In this document: piece after piece, positions 10,135-18,354 of the stretch
How the letters are laid out: every line of letters begins with the position of its first letter
How positions within the stretch are numbered: position 1 is the first letter of the stretch
DNA from: Chryseobacterium sp.
GTDB lineage: Bacteria > Bacteroidota > Bacteroidia > Flavobacteriales > Weeksellaceae
Length of the DNA: 64,000 nt
Assembly: GCF_019236175.1 (NCBI RefSeq)
Contig: NZ_JAFAJM010000005.1
Coordinates: 124,001 to 188,000, forward strand
Reading direction: 5' to 3'
The notes under the pieces: generated by a model
The model's database searches: none
Told to the model about the DNA's origin: nothing
What the model saw: only the letters and a program-made list of their open reading frames with translations
Translations under genes and position numbers: made by a program

Positions 10135-10494
10135 ATGAAGACTCAGTTAAAGCTTGAATATGCAGCGTTTTTACTATTAGGAATTTTTGCTTTTGCACAA
10201 ACAGGACTCTCCTGGTGGTGGTTTATAGCTCTCTTTCTGGCTCCGGATATTTCTATGCTGGGATATACTATTAATAATAAAACAGGAGCATTCTTCTACA
10301 ATCTGTTTCATCATTTTGGGAATGCTGTCATCATTTATCTTGCAGGAGTGGTATTATCTCTGCCCTATTTACAAATGATAGGTGCTATTTTATTTTCACA
10401 TTCTGCTTTTGACCGAATCTTAGGATATGGATTAAAATATCCAGACAGCTTTCAGAACACACATTTGGGGAAAATTGGTAAGAAGACCCGATAA
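10135..10494 (+). CDS. DUF4260 membrane protein
   Basis: This 119-aa protein matches the DUF4260 family, with three or four hydrophobic segments. Recognisable parts are LSWWWFIALFLAPDISMLGY, the NLFHHFGNA loop and the ending FDRILGYGLKYPDSF. It is a small inner-membrane protein of unknown function, common in Bacteroidota. A hairpin CGGAATG/CATTCCG just after the stop has no T-run and is probably not a terminator. Confidence 0.85.
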   Translation: MKTQLKLEYAAFLLLGIFAFAQTGLSWWWFIALFLAPDISMLGYTINNKTGAFFYNLFHHFGNAVIIYLAGVVLSLPYLQMIGAILFSHSAFDRILGYGLKYPDSFQNTHLGKIGKKTR

Positions 10495-10651
10495 CTGTCG
10501 GAATGATGTACATTCCGTCAAATCGCAGATATACCATCCTCTACCATAAGCAATACCCATTCTTTCGAAAGTAAAATGAGTTTTCAACAGACCAGCGTTT
10601 TAAAATGACGAGTTTTTTAAAGCCTTTCTTTTTCGATCAGGATAATACAAC

Positions 10652-10679
10652 AAAAAAAGCAACTTCTTTCGAAGTTGCC
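10652..10679 (-). terminator. Intrinsic terminator of rpsO
   Basis: Read on the minus strand, GCAACTTC / GAAGTTGC closes a short loop and runs into seven T residues, 24 bp after the rpsO stop. Confidence 0.88.
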
Positions 10680-10702
10680 TTGTTTTTGAAAATCTTTATA
10701 GA

Positions 10703-10972
10703 TTATTTTCTTAAACCTAGTTCAGCGATGATCGCTCTATATCTTGCGATATCTTTATTCTTAAGGTAATCTAGTAATCTTTTTCTTTTACCTACCAATT
10801 TCACCAAAGACTTTTCAGTTGCGAAATCTTTGTGGTTACTCTTTAAGTGAGCAGAAAGGTGGTTGATTCTGAAAGTGAAAAGAGCGATTTGTCCTTCAGC
10901 ACTCCCTGTGTCTTGTGCAGATTTTCCGTGTTTTGCGAAAATTTCCTGCTTTTTGTCTGTTGTTAAGTACAT
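10703..10972 (-). CDS. rpsO: 30S ribosomal protein S15
   Basis: The 89-aa protein has the normal S15 length and all its signatures: GSAEGQIALFTFRINHLSAH, the DFATEKSLVKLVGKRKRLLDY helix pair and a basic C-terminus. It binds the 16S rRNA central domain next to S6/S18. It is transcribed alone, from a perfect promoter about 36 bp upstream. In many bacteria rpsO adjoins pnp; here both are present about 2.7 kb apart with other genes between. Confidence 0.98.
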   Translation of the reverse strand: MYLTTDKKQEIFAKHGKSAQDTGSAEGQIALFTFRINHLSAHLKSNHKDFATEKSLVKLVGKRKRLLDYLKNKDIARYRAIIAELGLRK

Positions 10973-11007
10973 TCCAATATTGTTTAATGATTATTATGTA
11001 ACGGGTG

Positions 11008-11038
11008 CAAAATTACGACTATTTTTTGATTCTGCAAA
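11008..11038 (-). promoter_or_regulatory. Promoter of rpsO
   Basis: On the minus strand TTTG, a 19-bp spacer and TAATTTTG match the Bacteroidota consensus TTTG-N19-TAnnTTTG exactly. The leader would be about 30 nt. Confidence 0.85.
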
Positions 11039-11123
11039 CATTATTGATTTCATAAATCAAATTTGATAGAAAAAAATGTTAAAAATTTCTTAATAATTTT
11101 TATGCAATCCAATGAAAAGGCAG

Positions 11124-11131
11124 TAATTTTG
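11124..11131 (+). promoter_or_regulatory. -7 element before the 182-aa secreted protein
   Basis: TAATTTTG is a perfect TAnnTTTG octamer only 15 bp before the ATG, implying a very short leader. The -33 region is TTTT-rich without a clear TTG. Confidence 0.6.
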
Positions 11132-11145
11132 CATTCAATTAGCAA

Positions 11146-11694
11146 ATGAGAAAAATTATACTTTTTACAGCAATTATCAGTTTTTTATTCGTTAGCATTA
11201 CTTCGGTAAAAGCACAGAAAAACGCTGACGATAGAATAAAAAAAGTTCTCTACTTCAATCCTGAGGTGGAGCCTGATATCGACGAAATAAAAGAGCCCAC
11301 CAACAATGCATTCTTCGATGCTGTTTCTGATAATTTCAGCGGAAGAAGAAATAAAATGCTCAGAGCTGAAGTGCAGGTTGCATTCGATAGTGTAGACAAA
11401 AAAACGATCATGGATTACTGCTCTAATAACGATGCCGATTTTGCGATAGTTTCCAAGGTAAGATATTTCAAAGTAGGTATCGGAAAATATGTTTTCTCCA
11501 ACCAGGTTGTTGTAAGTATGAAACTTTTCGGAGCTGATGGGAGTTTCGTCACGGAAACAGATTATGATACCTATCGTAAAAATATGCGTCTATTAGGCTC
11601 TACAGTTAATTCCGTTAAAATAGGAACCGAGGGTGCAATCAGAGATATGATTAAAAAACTGAGAAAACTCAAGCCAGCAGAAACGGAACTGTAG
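11146..11694 (+). CDS. Conserved secreted protein of unknown function
   Basis: I do not recognise a named family. The 182-aa product starts with a clear signal peptide (about residues 1-23, ending VKAQ). The mature part is mixed alpha/beta: an acidic PEVEPDIDEIKEP segment, a DADFAIVSKVRYFKVG strand region that could be a receptor-like or lipoprotein-like beta unit, and a basic C-terminal helix. It probably acts in the periplasm or at the outer membrane. It is a single-gene unit between divergent rpsO and the small-peptide cassette. Confidence 0.75.
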   Translation: MRKIILFTAIISFLFVSITSVKAQKNADDRIKKVLYFNPEVEPDIDEIKEPTNNAFFDAVSDNFSGRRNKMLRAEVQVAFDSVDKKTIMDYCSNNDADFAIVSKVRYFKVGIGKYVFSNQVVVSMKLFGADGSFVTETDYDTYRKNMRLLGSTVNSVKIGTEGAIRDMIKKLRKLKPAETEL

Positions 11695-11741
11695 TGTAAT
11701 ATCATGTTTTGTATTGAATCTTCTCATTCACTGAACAAAAT

Positions 11742-11760
11742 CTCTTATCACAGATAAGAG
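11742..11760. other. Perfect 8-bp inverted repeat
   Basis: CTCTTATC, a 3-base ACA loop and GATAAGAG form a hairpin about 50 bp after the 182-aa gene. It has no T-run, so it may be an RNA-stabilising 3' end or an operator half-site pair rather than a classic terminator. Confidence 0.5.
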
Positions 11761-11964
11761 CTGGCTGATTATCATTTCTCACCTCTTCTTTTTGTCTATT
11801 TTTCATTAGCATATACATATATTGACACCTTTTTTTTCATGGGTGTTTTTGGTTTTAAAACGAAAACAATTAATAAAACACTGATTTTCAGTAAAATATT
11901 TTCACCACAAAATGAATAATTGAAAAATATTTATTATTTTAGTTCTACATTAAATCTAAATCAT

Positions 11965-12108
11965 ATGAAAAATTTAAAGAAACTCAGCAGAGAAGCTGCA
12001 AAGCAAATTAACGGCGGAGCAATCGGAAGATGCAGTGACAGAATACCATGTACTGTGGGATGGTGTTGTGAAGGTATTTGCAGTCCACAAAGATGTCCCC
12101 TGCAATAG
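11965..12108 (+). CDS. Small GG-leader cysteine-rich peptide A (bacteriocin-like)
   Basis: The 47-aa product starts MKNLKKLSREAAKQINGG, a leader of the Chryseobacterium bacteriocin-like type with a double-glycine end at residues 17-18. The 29-aa remainder has six cysteines spaced C-x5-C-x4-CC-x3-C-x4-C, the C-C-CC-C-C order of inhibitor-cystine-knot peptides. The start at 11965 is preferred over an in-frame ATG at 11920 because the leader aligns with peptides B and C and 11920 lies inside the promoter. The peptide is probably exported and cleaved after GG by a peptidase-type ABC transporter, which is not in this window. Function unknown; antimicrobial or signalling roles are inference. Confidence 0.8.
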   Translation: MKNLKKLSREAAKQINGGAIGRCSDRIPCTVGWCCEGICSPQRCPLQ

Positions 12109-12132
12109 AACATTCAACCCAAATACATTCTG

Positions 12133-12158
12133 ACACCTGTTTTCACAGGTGTTTTTTT
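12133..12158 (+). terminator. Terminator of peptide A
   Basis: Stem ACACCTGT / ACAGGTGT with loop TTTC, then seven T, 24 bp after the stop. Its stem resembles that of the terminator behind peptide C. Confidence 0.88.
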
Positions 12159-12219
12159 ACAAACGATTGAAATAAATTCAATAAATAACTGATTATAAGT
12201 AAAATATTTTCACCATAAA

Positions 12220-12251
12220 TTGAATAATTATAAAAATATTTATTATTTTTA
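12220..12251 (+). promoter_or_regulatory. Promoter of peptide B (duplicated before peptide A)
   Basis: TTG (12220-12222), 21 bp, TATTTTTA (12244-12251) resembles TTTG-N19-21-TAnnTTTG. The aligned copy before peptide A reads ATG...TATTTTAG around 11912-11942, a weaker match. Confidence 0.5.
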
Positions 12252-12276
12252 ATTCAACATTAATCGTTAAAATTAT

Positions 12277-12423
12277 ATGAAAAATCTAAAGAAACTCAAC
12301 AGAGAGACGACAAAACGAATTAACGGAGGTGGCCCGATAAGAGGCTGTACTTCAAACAATGACTGTATCTATGGGGCGTGCTGCAGAAATGTCTGTATGG
12401 AATATGCCTGCATGGAAGAATAA
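12277..12423 (+). CDS. Small GG-leader cysteine-rich peptide B (bacteriocin-like)
   Basis: The 48-aa product begins MKNLKKLNRETTKRINGG and is a clear paralogue of peptide A in the leader. The core is quite different in sequence, yet its six cysteines keep exactly the same spacing, C-x5-C-x4-CC-x3-C-x4-C. Constant leader and cysteine frame with a variable core is typical of exported defence or toxin peptides under diversifying selection. It is followed after 28 bp by peptide C without a terminator, so B and C are probably cotranscribed. Confidence 0.8.
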   Translation: MKNLKKLNRETTKRINGGGPIRGCTSNNDCIYGACCRNVCMEYACMEE

Positions 12424-12451
12424 TTTTAGTTTTACTTTTTAATGATAAGCC

Positions 12452-12610
12452 ATGAAAACAAATCTTAAAAAATTAGACAGACAACAGCAAAAAGAAATTA
12501 AAGGCAGCGGAATCAAAAAATGCGGTGATAATGCAGATTGCGGTCCTTACCAATGCTGTACCGGGAATGTTTGCACCTACATCCCGACGTCAGAATGTGA
12601 ACCAATTTAA
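12452..12610 (+). CDS. Small cysteine-rich peptide C (bacteriocin-like)
   Basis: The 52-aa product MKTNLKKLDRQQQKEIKG... shares the leader pattern, but the GG site reads KGSG. Its six cysteines follow C-x5-C-x4-CC-x4-C-x7-C, the same order with longer last loops. It may be cleaved at a variant site or be a diverging copy. It lies directly behind peptide B and ahead of the shared terminator. Confidence 0.75.
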   Translation: MKTNLKKLDRQQQKEIKGSGIKKCGDNADCGPYQCCTGNVCTYIPTSECEPI

Positions 12611-12642
12611 TAGAATATTGGAATTTTAAATTTAATTTTTGA

Positions 12643-12667
12643 CACCTGCATAAGCAGGTGTTTCTCT
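12643..12667 (+). terminator. Terminator of the peptide B-C unit
   Basis: Stem CACCTGC / GCAGGTG with loop ATAA followed by TTTCTCTTT. The stem resembles the terminator after peptide A. Confidence 0.8.
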
Positions 12668-12693
12668 TTAGATTAAGTACACTACCCTACGCG

Positions 12694-12721
12694 TTGACAT
12701 TTTAATTAATCCTTAATTTTG
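12694..12721 (+). promoter_or_regulatory. Promoter of mgtE
   Basis: TTG (12694-12696), 17 bp, TAATTTTG (12714-12721). A second perfect -7 octamer TATTTTTG lies at 12754-12761 and could give a shorter transcript. Confidence 0.6.
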
Positions 12722-12783
12722 CCACTTTATTACCCAGTCTGAAAAATTTAAATTATTTTTGCATATCCAAAAAATTTCACGTT

Positions 12784-14106
12784 TTGAATTCTAGAGACGA
12801 ACTTATCTTTAATCCTGCCGATATTGCCGAAACTCTCAGCGAACTTCCTGCTGATGAGAGGCTACTCGCATTTTTGAAAGTTCCGAAAGAATACAAAGCA
12901 GAAGTATTCTCTCATCTTGACCCTGATTTCCAGGAGGATACCATCAGAAGTATCGGAAGCGATGAAGTTTCTGAGATTCTGAATGCCATGACTCCGGATG
13001 ACAGGACAGCCCTTTTTGAAGATTTCCCGGATGAACTGATCAAATATTCGATTAATCACCTTAACCCACAGGAAAGAAGAATTGCACTGAAACTTCTGGG
13101 TTATAATTCAGAGTCTATCGCCCGTCTGATGACACCTTACTACATCCAGATCCGTAAGGAATGGACGGTAAAGCGCTGCCTTCAGCAAATCAAAAAGGTA
13201 GGAAGAAAGGTGGAAACCATGAACTACTTATATGTAGTAGACGAAAGAAACCGCCTGATTGATGACCTTGCTATCGGAACGCTGCTTCTTGCCGAAGAAG
13301 ACACCCTGGTTTCCGATATTACAGACAACCATTTCGTAGCCATCACCACAACGACATCGAAAGAAGATGCAGTCACTTATTTTGAAAAATACGACCGTGG
13401 CGCTCTTCCCATCATTACGGAAGCCGGTGTTCTGGTAGGTATCGTAACCATTGATGACATTCTTGACCAGATTGAGCAGCAGAATACGGAAGATATCCAG
13501 AAATTCGGGGGATTGGAAGCATTAGACCTTCCTTATACCCAAACTTCATGGACTGAAATGATCAAGAAAAGAGCAACCTGGCTGATCATCTTATTCGTTT
13601 CCGAAATGTTGACCGCTTCCGCAATGGGATATTTCGATAAAGAAATTGAAAAAGCTGTCGTACTTGCCTTATTTGTACCATTGATTATTTCCAGTGGCGG
13701 AAATTCCGGCTCTCAGGCCGCAACGCTTATTATCCGTGCCATGGCTCTTCAGGAAATCAGTCTTAAAGACTGGTGGTATGTGATGAAAAAGGAAATTATT
13801 TCCGGTATTTGCCTGGGTACTATTCTGGGAATCATCGGATTTGTCAGAATTATGTTATGGCAAAAAGTGGGTCTTTTCAATTACGGTGAATACTGGCCTT
13901 ATGTAGGATTAAGTGTATCTGTTTCCTTAATTGCTATTGTATTATGGGGAACTCTATCTGGTTCTATGATTCCGTTTGTTTTAAAGAAATTAAAATTAGA
14001 CCCTGCTACTTCCTCTGCTCCGTTTGTAGCAACATTGGTAGATGTTACCGGGCTTATCATTTATTTTACGGTAGCCGGGCTTTTCTTAACCGGAAAACTT
14101 TTGTAA
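12784..14106 (+). CDS. mgtE: Magnesium transporter MgtE
   Basis: The 440-aa protein has the MgtE layout: N-terminal superhelical domain (about 1-125, [24 protein letters not shown]), a CBS pair (about 130-245, [22 protein letters not shown]) and five C-terminal membrane helices with the signature [21 protein letters not shown]. The cytosolic domains sense Mg2+ and gate the channel. The start codon is TTG at 12784; there is no in-frame ATG near, and [15 protein letters not shown] is the expected MgtE N-terminus. The BtuF-like gene follows after 26 bp, so the two may be cotranscribed. Confidence 0.95.
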   Translation: MNSRDELIFNPADIAETLSELPADERLLAFLKVPKEYKAEVFSHLDPDFQEDTIRSIGSDEVSEILNAMTPDDRTALFEDFPDELIKYSINHLNPQERRIALKLLGYNSESIARLMTPYYIQIRKEWTVKRCLQQIKKVGRKVETMNYLYVVDERNRLIDDLAIGTLLLAEEDTLVSDITDNHFVAITTTTSKEDAVTYFEKYDRGALPIITEAGVLVGIVTIDDILDQIEQQNTEDIQKFGGLEALDLPYTQTSWTEMIKKRATWLIILFVSEMLTASAMGYFDKEIEKAVVLALFVPLIISSGGNSGSQAATLIIRAMALQEISLKDWWYVMKKEIISGICLGTILGIIGFVRIMLWQKVGLFNYGEYWPYVGLSVSVSLIAIVLWGTLSGSMIPFVLKKLKLDPATSSAPFVATLVDVTGLIIYFTVAGLFLTGKLL

Positions 14107-14132
14107 TTTTAGGCATCATCTAACATGCCGAT

Positions 14133-14876
14133 ATGAAAATAGTTTCTCTTGTACCCTCTATCACAGAGGCTTTATTTGACCTAGGACTTACTAATGAACA
14201 CGAAATCGTCGGAAGGACAAAATTCTGTATTCATCCTCAGGATCAGGTAAAACATGTACCAGTCATCGGAGGAACCAAAAATATCAATATTGATAAAATA
14301 AAGGCATTAAAACCTGATCTTATTCTTGCCAACAAAGAAGAGAATGTGAAAGAGCAGGTAGAAACTTTAATGGAAGACTTCAAAGTGATTGTCTCCAATA
14401 TCGAAACCATTGAAGATAATTATTATCTTGTCAAAAATCTTGGAAAAATTCTTAATCAGGAGGAAAGAGCACAGCATTTCAATCTGAAAATCTACGATAT
14501 CCTGAATCAATCCAAACTTAACACCAGTATAAAAGCGGCTTATCTTATTTGGAAAAACCCATATATGACAATAGGTTCCGATACTTTTATTCACCGGATA
14601 TTAACTGAGATAGGTTTTGAAAATATTTTTAAAGATCAAACCCGCTATCCTCAGATTATCCCTGAAGATCTCGCAGATGCTGATGTTATTATGCTTTCTT
14701 CCGAACCTTTTCCTTTTAAAGAAAAACATATTGAGGAACTGAGCGGCTTTTATCCTGATAAAAAGATCATAATCGTGGATGGTGAAGCGTTTTCCTGGTA
14801 CGGAACACATATTGCGAAATGCGGGAATTATTTTAAAGATCTTCTCGCTGAAATTCATCGGATTCAGCAAAGCTGA
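14133..14876 (+). CDS. BtuF-like helical-backbone metal receptor protein
   Basis: The 247-aa protein matches the periplasmic-binding-protein type III fold (PF01497): IVSLVPSITEALFDLGL at the start, then VIGGTKNINIDKIKALKPD. This is the family of vitamin B12 and ferric-siderophore binding proteins. It has no signal peptide or lipobox, unlike true transport receptors, so it may be cytosolic. Such leaderless BtuF-like proteins are common in Bacteroidota and their ligand is unknown. No ABC permease or ATPase adjoins it. Confidence 0.85.
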   Translation: MKIVSLVPSITEALFDLGLTNEHEIVGRTKFCIHPQDQVKHVPVIGGTKNINIDKIKALKPDLILANKEENVKEQVETLMEDFKVIVSNIETIEDNYYLVKNLGKILNQEERAQHFNLKIYDILNQSKLNTSIKAAYLIWKNPYMTIGSDTFIHRILTEIGFENIFKDQTRYPQIIPEDLADADVIMLSSEPFPFKEKHIEELSGFYPDKKIIIVDGEAFSWYGTHIAKCGNYFKDLLAEIHRIQQS

Positions 14877-14997
14877 TTTTTTACCGGGCCCGGCAGCAAA
14901 TCCCGACGTTGAATAACTGAATTAAAAAAGAAAACCTTATTTGTATGATTATATAATTTTCGGTACATTGAAGTGTATTTATATTAATCTTTAACCC

Positions 14998-15471
14998 ATG
15001 TCTGGAACAGTTATATTATCTGAAGGAGCAGAATTCGATCACATCATACGGGAAGTTTCAAAATATATTCATCTCTATGTCATGCCATTTGAAAGAGAAG
15101 AAAGAAATTTCACACGCATAGATAAGCGGGAAAATATGTATGGAGGCAACGGAACCGTACATATGATACAAATGTTTAATCAGAATGAACTTGCCAATAA
15201 TCGCCTTGCAGCGTATATGGTTTTACTGAACAAAGGTGACGAATCCGGATTTCACACACATAATGAAAGAAATGAAGAGGAATTGTATGTCGTTGTACAC
15301 GGAACCGGAGAATACCGTGAAAGAACCGGAACAGAAGGCCCGATCCGTAAAAAAATGCTTCAGAAAGGAGATATTACAGCCATCAGCTCTATAGGCTATC
15401 ATTCAATTGAAAACACGGGTAATGAACCTTTAATCCTATTCGTCATTACGACTAATCACCCTGTAGAATAA
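14998..15471 (+). CDS. Cupin-domain protein
   Basis: This 157-aa protein has a single cupin barrel in its second half: GDESGFHTHNERNEEELYVV supplies the two His and the Glu of motif 1, and GYHSIENTGNEPL is motif 2. The N-terminal 70 residues are family-specific. It probably binds a metal and a small ligand; substrate unknown. Single-gene unit. Confidence 0.85.
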   Translation: MSGTVILSEGAEFDHIIREVSKYIHLYVMPFEREERNFTRIDKRENMYGGNGTVHMIQMFNQNELANNRLAAYMVLLNKGDESGFHTHNERNEEELYVVVHGTGEYRERTGTEGPIRKKMLQKGDITAISSIGYHSIENTGNEPLILFVITTNHPVE

Positions 15472-15501
15472 AATCAGAAAGCATTATATTCCCAAAAAAA
15501 T

Positions 15502-15532
15502 AAAAACTCCGACTATAAAGCCGGAGTTTTTT
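15502..15532. terminator. Bidirectional terminator between cupin and fRMsr genes
   Basis: AAAAACTCCG / CGGAGTTTTT stem-loop serving two convergent genes. Confidence 0.85.
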
Positions 15533-15550
15533 ATTCTTATTGAATCTCAA

Positions 15551-16000
15551 TTATAAAATCTTGGATACTTCATTACAAAGCCATTCCAGTAATTCACGAT
15601 CCTCAGTCGTAAAAGGATCAATAGTATGAGAATCGATATCAATCTGACCGATGTTTTTCCCGTCTTTAAAGATAGGTACTACAATCTCAGCTTTGGTATC
15701 AATGGAACAACTCAGATAATTGCTTTCTTCATGTACATCCGGAACAACGAATGTCTCATTGGAAACCGCAACCTGACCACAAATTCCTTTTCCGTAAGGA
15801 ATAATCGTATGATCTGTTGGAGCTCCAACATAAGGACCTAAGATCAGCTCGTCTTTATCTCCGTTCTTAAAATAGAACCCTGTCCAGTTGAAATAAGAAA
15901 TTTCCTGGTCCAGCAGGTGGCAAACTTTTTCAAGTTTTTCTTCTGTATTATGTTTAGGACTTTCGAGAATTGAGGAAAGTCTTTTCTTTAATTCTGACAT
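15551..16000 (-). CDS. GAF-domain free methionine-(R)-sulfoxide reductase (fRMsr)
   Basis: The 149-aa single-GAF protein matches the fRMsr/YebR family: NWTGFYF, LILGPYVG, GKGICGQVA and YLSCSIDTKAEIVVPIF. Two of the three active-site cysteines are present (in GICGQ and LSCS); the intervening one of the E. coli enzyme is replaced by a non-cysteine, as in many homologues. It reduces free methionine-R-sulfoxide in the cytosol. The upstream 475-aa gene ends 11 bp before it, so they form an operon. Confidence 0.9.
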   Translation of the reverse strand: MSELKKRLSSILESPKHNTEEKLEKVCHLLDQEISYFNWTGFYFKNGDKDELILGPYVGAPTDHTIIPYGKGICGQVAVSNETFVVPDVHEESNYLSCSIDTKAEIVVPIFKDGKNIGQIDIDSHTIDPFTTEDRELLEWLCNEVSKIL

Positions 16001-16011
16001 TATATATATTT

Positions 16012-17439
16012 TTAAGAGAATTGTTTTAGGGAAAGCTCTTCTTTATATCCGAACATTCCGCGCTCTTTAATCATTTCTGCAACACCTTCGGGAACCTGAG
16101 TTTCCCAGCCTTTAACACAACATGCAATTTTTCTCAGTATTTCTCTTGAGTAGATTTCCAGGAACTCAGGATTATAATTGGTAATATCTACAATACGATT
16201 GTTGTGTTTGAAATATTTATACAGTTCTTTTAGATTTTCCTCTACCTTAAGATTAGAAGAATCTAATAGCTGGTGTGTTTCAGGATCTTTATAAGGATAC
16301 AGATACACCATCATTCCGTTTCTGAAGAATTTACCGAACGCTTCAAGAATACCTCCTGATAAATTTTTATAATATTTTTCATCGAATACCATCAACAGGT
16401 TATTTACTCCCATAGCAACCCCGATGTTACCACTGGTGTAGGAAGCAAAATAATCGATAAGTCTGTAGTATTCCGAGAAGTTTGAAATAATAACAGTATA
16501 TCCCAGTTTACCAAGGATATCTACCCTATCCAGGAAATCTCTTTCATCAATATCGCCGTCTGCTCTCAGATTGGAAATCGTAATTTCAATAAGGACTTCC
16601 GTTTCTTCGTGAGTGCAGATTGCATCCTTAAAAAACATATCCATACCGTTTTTCAGCATGTCGATATTCACCTTTGTTACCGGTCTGAAGCTTCCTCTTA
16701 CTGCAAAGATATTTTTCTTATACAATACATCGGCAGGAAGCATATTATTCCCCTGAGAATTGAAGATCACGGCATCTGTCATTCCGTTTTTCACAAGCTG
16801 AAGTGACATCAGTCTGTTATCTACATAAGCAAAAGCCGGCCCGCTGAAATCAATCATATCAATTTCCAGATTATCTTTTGCCACATCATCATATAAAGAC
16901 TCTACCAATGTTCTTGGATTGTCATAATAATTAAATGCTCCGAAGATAAGGTTGACCCCGAGATTCCCTAAAGTCTCCTGCTGCAGGGTGGCATCATTTT
17001 CTTTAAACTTCACGTGGATTACGATTTCGTTGTAATCCTCATTTTCTTTAGTCTGAAAACGAATTCCAACCCAGCCATGGCCTTTTACGGTCTTGTCGAA
17101 GTTGATAGTGGTAACGGTATTAGCATAGGAAAAGAATTTTCTGTCCGGATTATTATCCCTTGAAATTCGTTCTTCAATTAACGCTACTTCATAGCGGAGC
17201 ATTTTTCGAAGTCTGTTTTGGGTAACATACCTGTTTTTTACTTCTTTTCCGTAGATGGCATCACTAAAATCTTTGTCATAAGCAGACATTGCCTTAGCAA
17301 TCGTACCGGAAGCTCCCCCTGCTCTAAAAAAATGACGAACAGTCTCCTGCCCTGCTCCAATTTCTGCGAAAGTACCATAAATAGTAGGATCTAGATTAAT
17401 TGTTAATGCTTTTTGTTTAGGAGTTAGTTTCTGATACAT
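16012..17439 (-). CDS. Conserved 475-aa protein of unknown function
   Basis: A well-conserved Bacteroidota protein beginning MYQKLTPKQKALTINLDP, with DPTIYGTFAEIGAGQE and HFFRAGGASGTIAKAMSAYD as striking invariant blocks. Homologues are sometimes labelled nicotinate-nucleotide adenylyltransferase; I do not see the GxFDPxHxGH motif of that enzyme, so I treat the label as a transfer error. Length, lack of signal peptide and gene order suggest a cytosolic protein cotranscribed with fRMsr. It is divergent from the PhnP-like gene with a 54-bp gap. Confidence 0.8.
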   Translation of the reverse strand: MYQKLTPKQKALTINLDPTIYGTFAEIGAGQETVRHFFRAGGASGTIAKAMSAYDKDFSDAIYGKEVKNRYVTQNRLRKMLRYEVALIEERISRDNNPDRKFFSYANTVTTINFDKTVKGHGWVGIRFQTKENEDYNEIVIHVKFKENDATLQQETLGNLGVNLIFGAFNYYDNPRTLVESLYDDVAKDNLEIDMIDFSGPAFAYVDNRLMSLQLVKNGMTDAVIFNSQGNNMLPADVLYKKNIFAVRGSFRPVTKVNIDMLKNGMDMFFKDAICTHEETEVLIEITISNLRADGDIDERDFLDRVDILGKLGYTVIISNFSEYYRLIDYFASYTSGNIGVAMGVNNLLMVFDEKYYKNLSGGILEAFGKFFRNGMMVYLYPYKDPETHQLLDSSNLKVEENLKELYKYFKHNNRIVDITNYNPEFLEIYSREILRKIACCVKGWETQVPEGVAEMIKERGMFGYKEELSLKQFS

Positions 17440-17493
17440 TAGGACATTAAATTTTTTGTAAATTTACCAAAATTAAACCAACCTCAAAACAAA

Positions 17494-18261
17494 ATGAAGT
17501 TGAAATTTTTAGGAACCGGTACTTCCCAAGGTGTACCCGTTATAGGCTGTACATGTGAAGTGTGTACTTCCGAAAATCCCAAAGACAAACGCTTACGCTC
17601 TTCCGTAATGGTAACTACGGAGGAAAATAAAAAGATACTCATCGACTGTGGTCCCGACTTCAGACAGCAAATGCTTATAAACCACGAGCAACACGTAGAT
17701 ATAGCATTAATCACCCATGAACATAACGACCATGTTATCGGACTTGATGATATGCGTCCGCTGATTTTTAAAACCGGAAAAGATGTTCCCCTTTACTGCT
17801 ATCAGAGAGTCGCCCATGAAATCAAAAAACGTTTCCCTTATGCTTTCGCAGATGTGAGATATCCCGGAGCTCCGGCTTTTGAACTTCACGAAATTGAAAA
17901 CAAACCGTTTACGGTTCTGGATACGGAGATTACTCCCATTGAAGTCATTCATTATAAGATCAGCGTATTCGGATATAAGTTTAAAAATTTGGCTTATATT
18001 ACCGATGCCGGTTTTATTTCGGAAACTGAAAAAGAAAAACTGAAGAACTTAGAGGTTCTGATTTTAAACTGCATCAGAAAATTTGACCCGCATCCGGCTC
18101 ATTTTATTCTTCCCGATGTAATAAGGCTCTATGAAGAATTACAACCTAAAAAATTATTGTTAACCCATATCAGTCATCATCTGGGACTGCATGACATTGA
18201 AGATAAGCAGCTTCCGGCCGGAATGCATCTTGCCTACGATGGTCTGGAACTTAGTTTTTAA
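17494..18261 (+). CDS. MBL-fold metallohydrolase, PhnP-like
   Basis: The 255-aa protein has the metallo-beta-lactamase motif THEHNDHVIGLDD, upstream GTGTSQGVPVIGC and a downstream THISHHLGLH histidine cluster. GTGTSQGVP with a C-x-C-x2-C zinc site (CTCEVC) is typical of PhnP-type phosphodiesterases, which cleave cyclic phosphate esters. No phn genes adjoin, so a more general phosphodiesterase role is likely. Confidence 0.9.
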   Translation: MKLKFLGTGTSQGVPVIGCTCEVCTSENPKDKRLRSSVMVTTEENKKILIDCGPDFRQQMLINHEQHVDIALITHEHNDHVIGLDDMRPLIFKTGKDVPLYCYQRVAHEIKKRFPYAFADVRYPGAPAFELHEIENKPFTVLDTEITPIEVIHYKISVFGYKFKNLAYITDAGFISETEKEKLKNLEVLILNCIRKFDPHPAHFILPDVIRLYEELQPKKLLLTHISHHLGLHDIEDKQLPAGMHLAYDGLELSF

Positions 18262-18281
18262 AAAAAATCTTCAAAAAAGCT

Positions 18282-18311
18282 TTTGAACATTGAAAAAAGT
18301 TCCTATATTTG
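18282..18311 (+). promoter_or_regulatory. Promoter of tRNA-Leu
   Basis: TTTG (18282-18285), 18 bp, TATATTTG (18304-18311), a close consensus match placing transcription start some 35-40 nt before the tRNA. It begins just 20 bp after the PhnP-like stop. Confidence 0.8.
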
Positions 18312-18354
18312 CACACCAATTTGAAACAAACATTACGTTTGAAGTAAACATCAA

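Larger units (their letters stand above)
11857..12282 (+). repeat. Diverged tandem duplication carrying peptide promoters and leaders
   Basis: The segment 11857-11970 is repeated with modest divergence at 12161-12282. Shared blocks include GTAAAATATTTTCACCA, GAATAATT, AAAATATTTATTATTTT and the first codons ATGAAAAA. Each copy brings promoter, short leader and start of a peptide gene, showing that peptides A and B arose by tandem duplication. A TGACACC...GGTGTTTTT relic at 11823-11850 resembles the cassette terminators and may mark a lost upstream copy. Confidence 0.7.

Noticed and set aside
10499..10516. CGGAATG/CATTCCG hairpin as terminator of DUF4260 gene
   Set aside because: It has no T-run, so termination there is not supported.
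11920..11964. Longer start for peptide A
   Set aside because: The ATG at 11920 lies within the duplicated promoter region; the leader alignment with peptides B and C fixes the start at 11965.
16012..17439. Nicotinate-nucleotide adenylyltransferase call
   Set aside because: The GxFDPxHxGH motif and the ISSTxxR motif of that family are not present.
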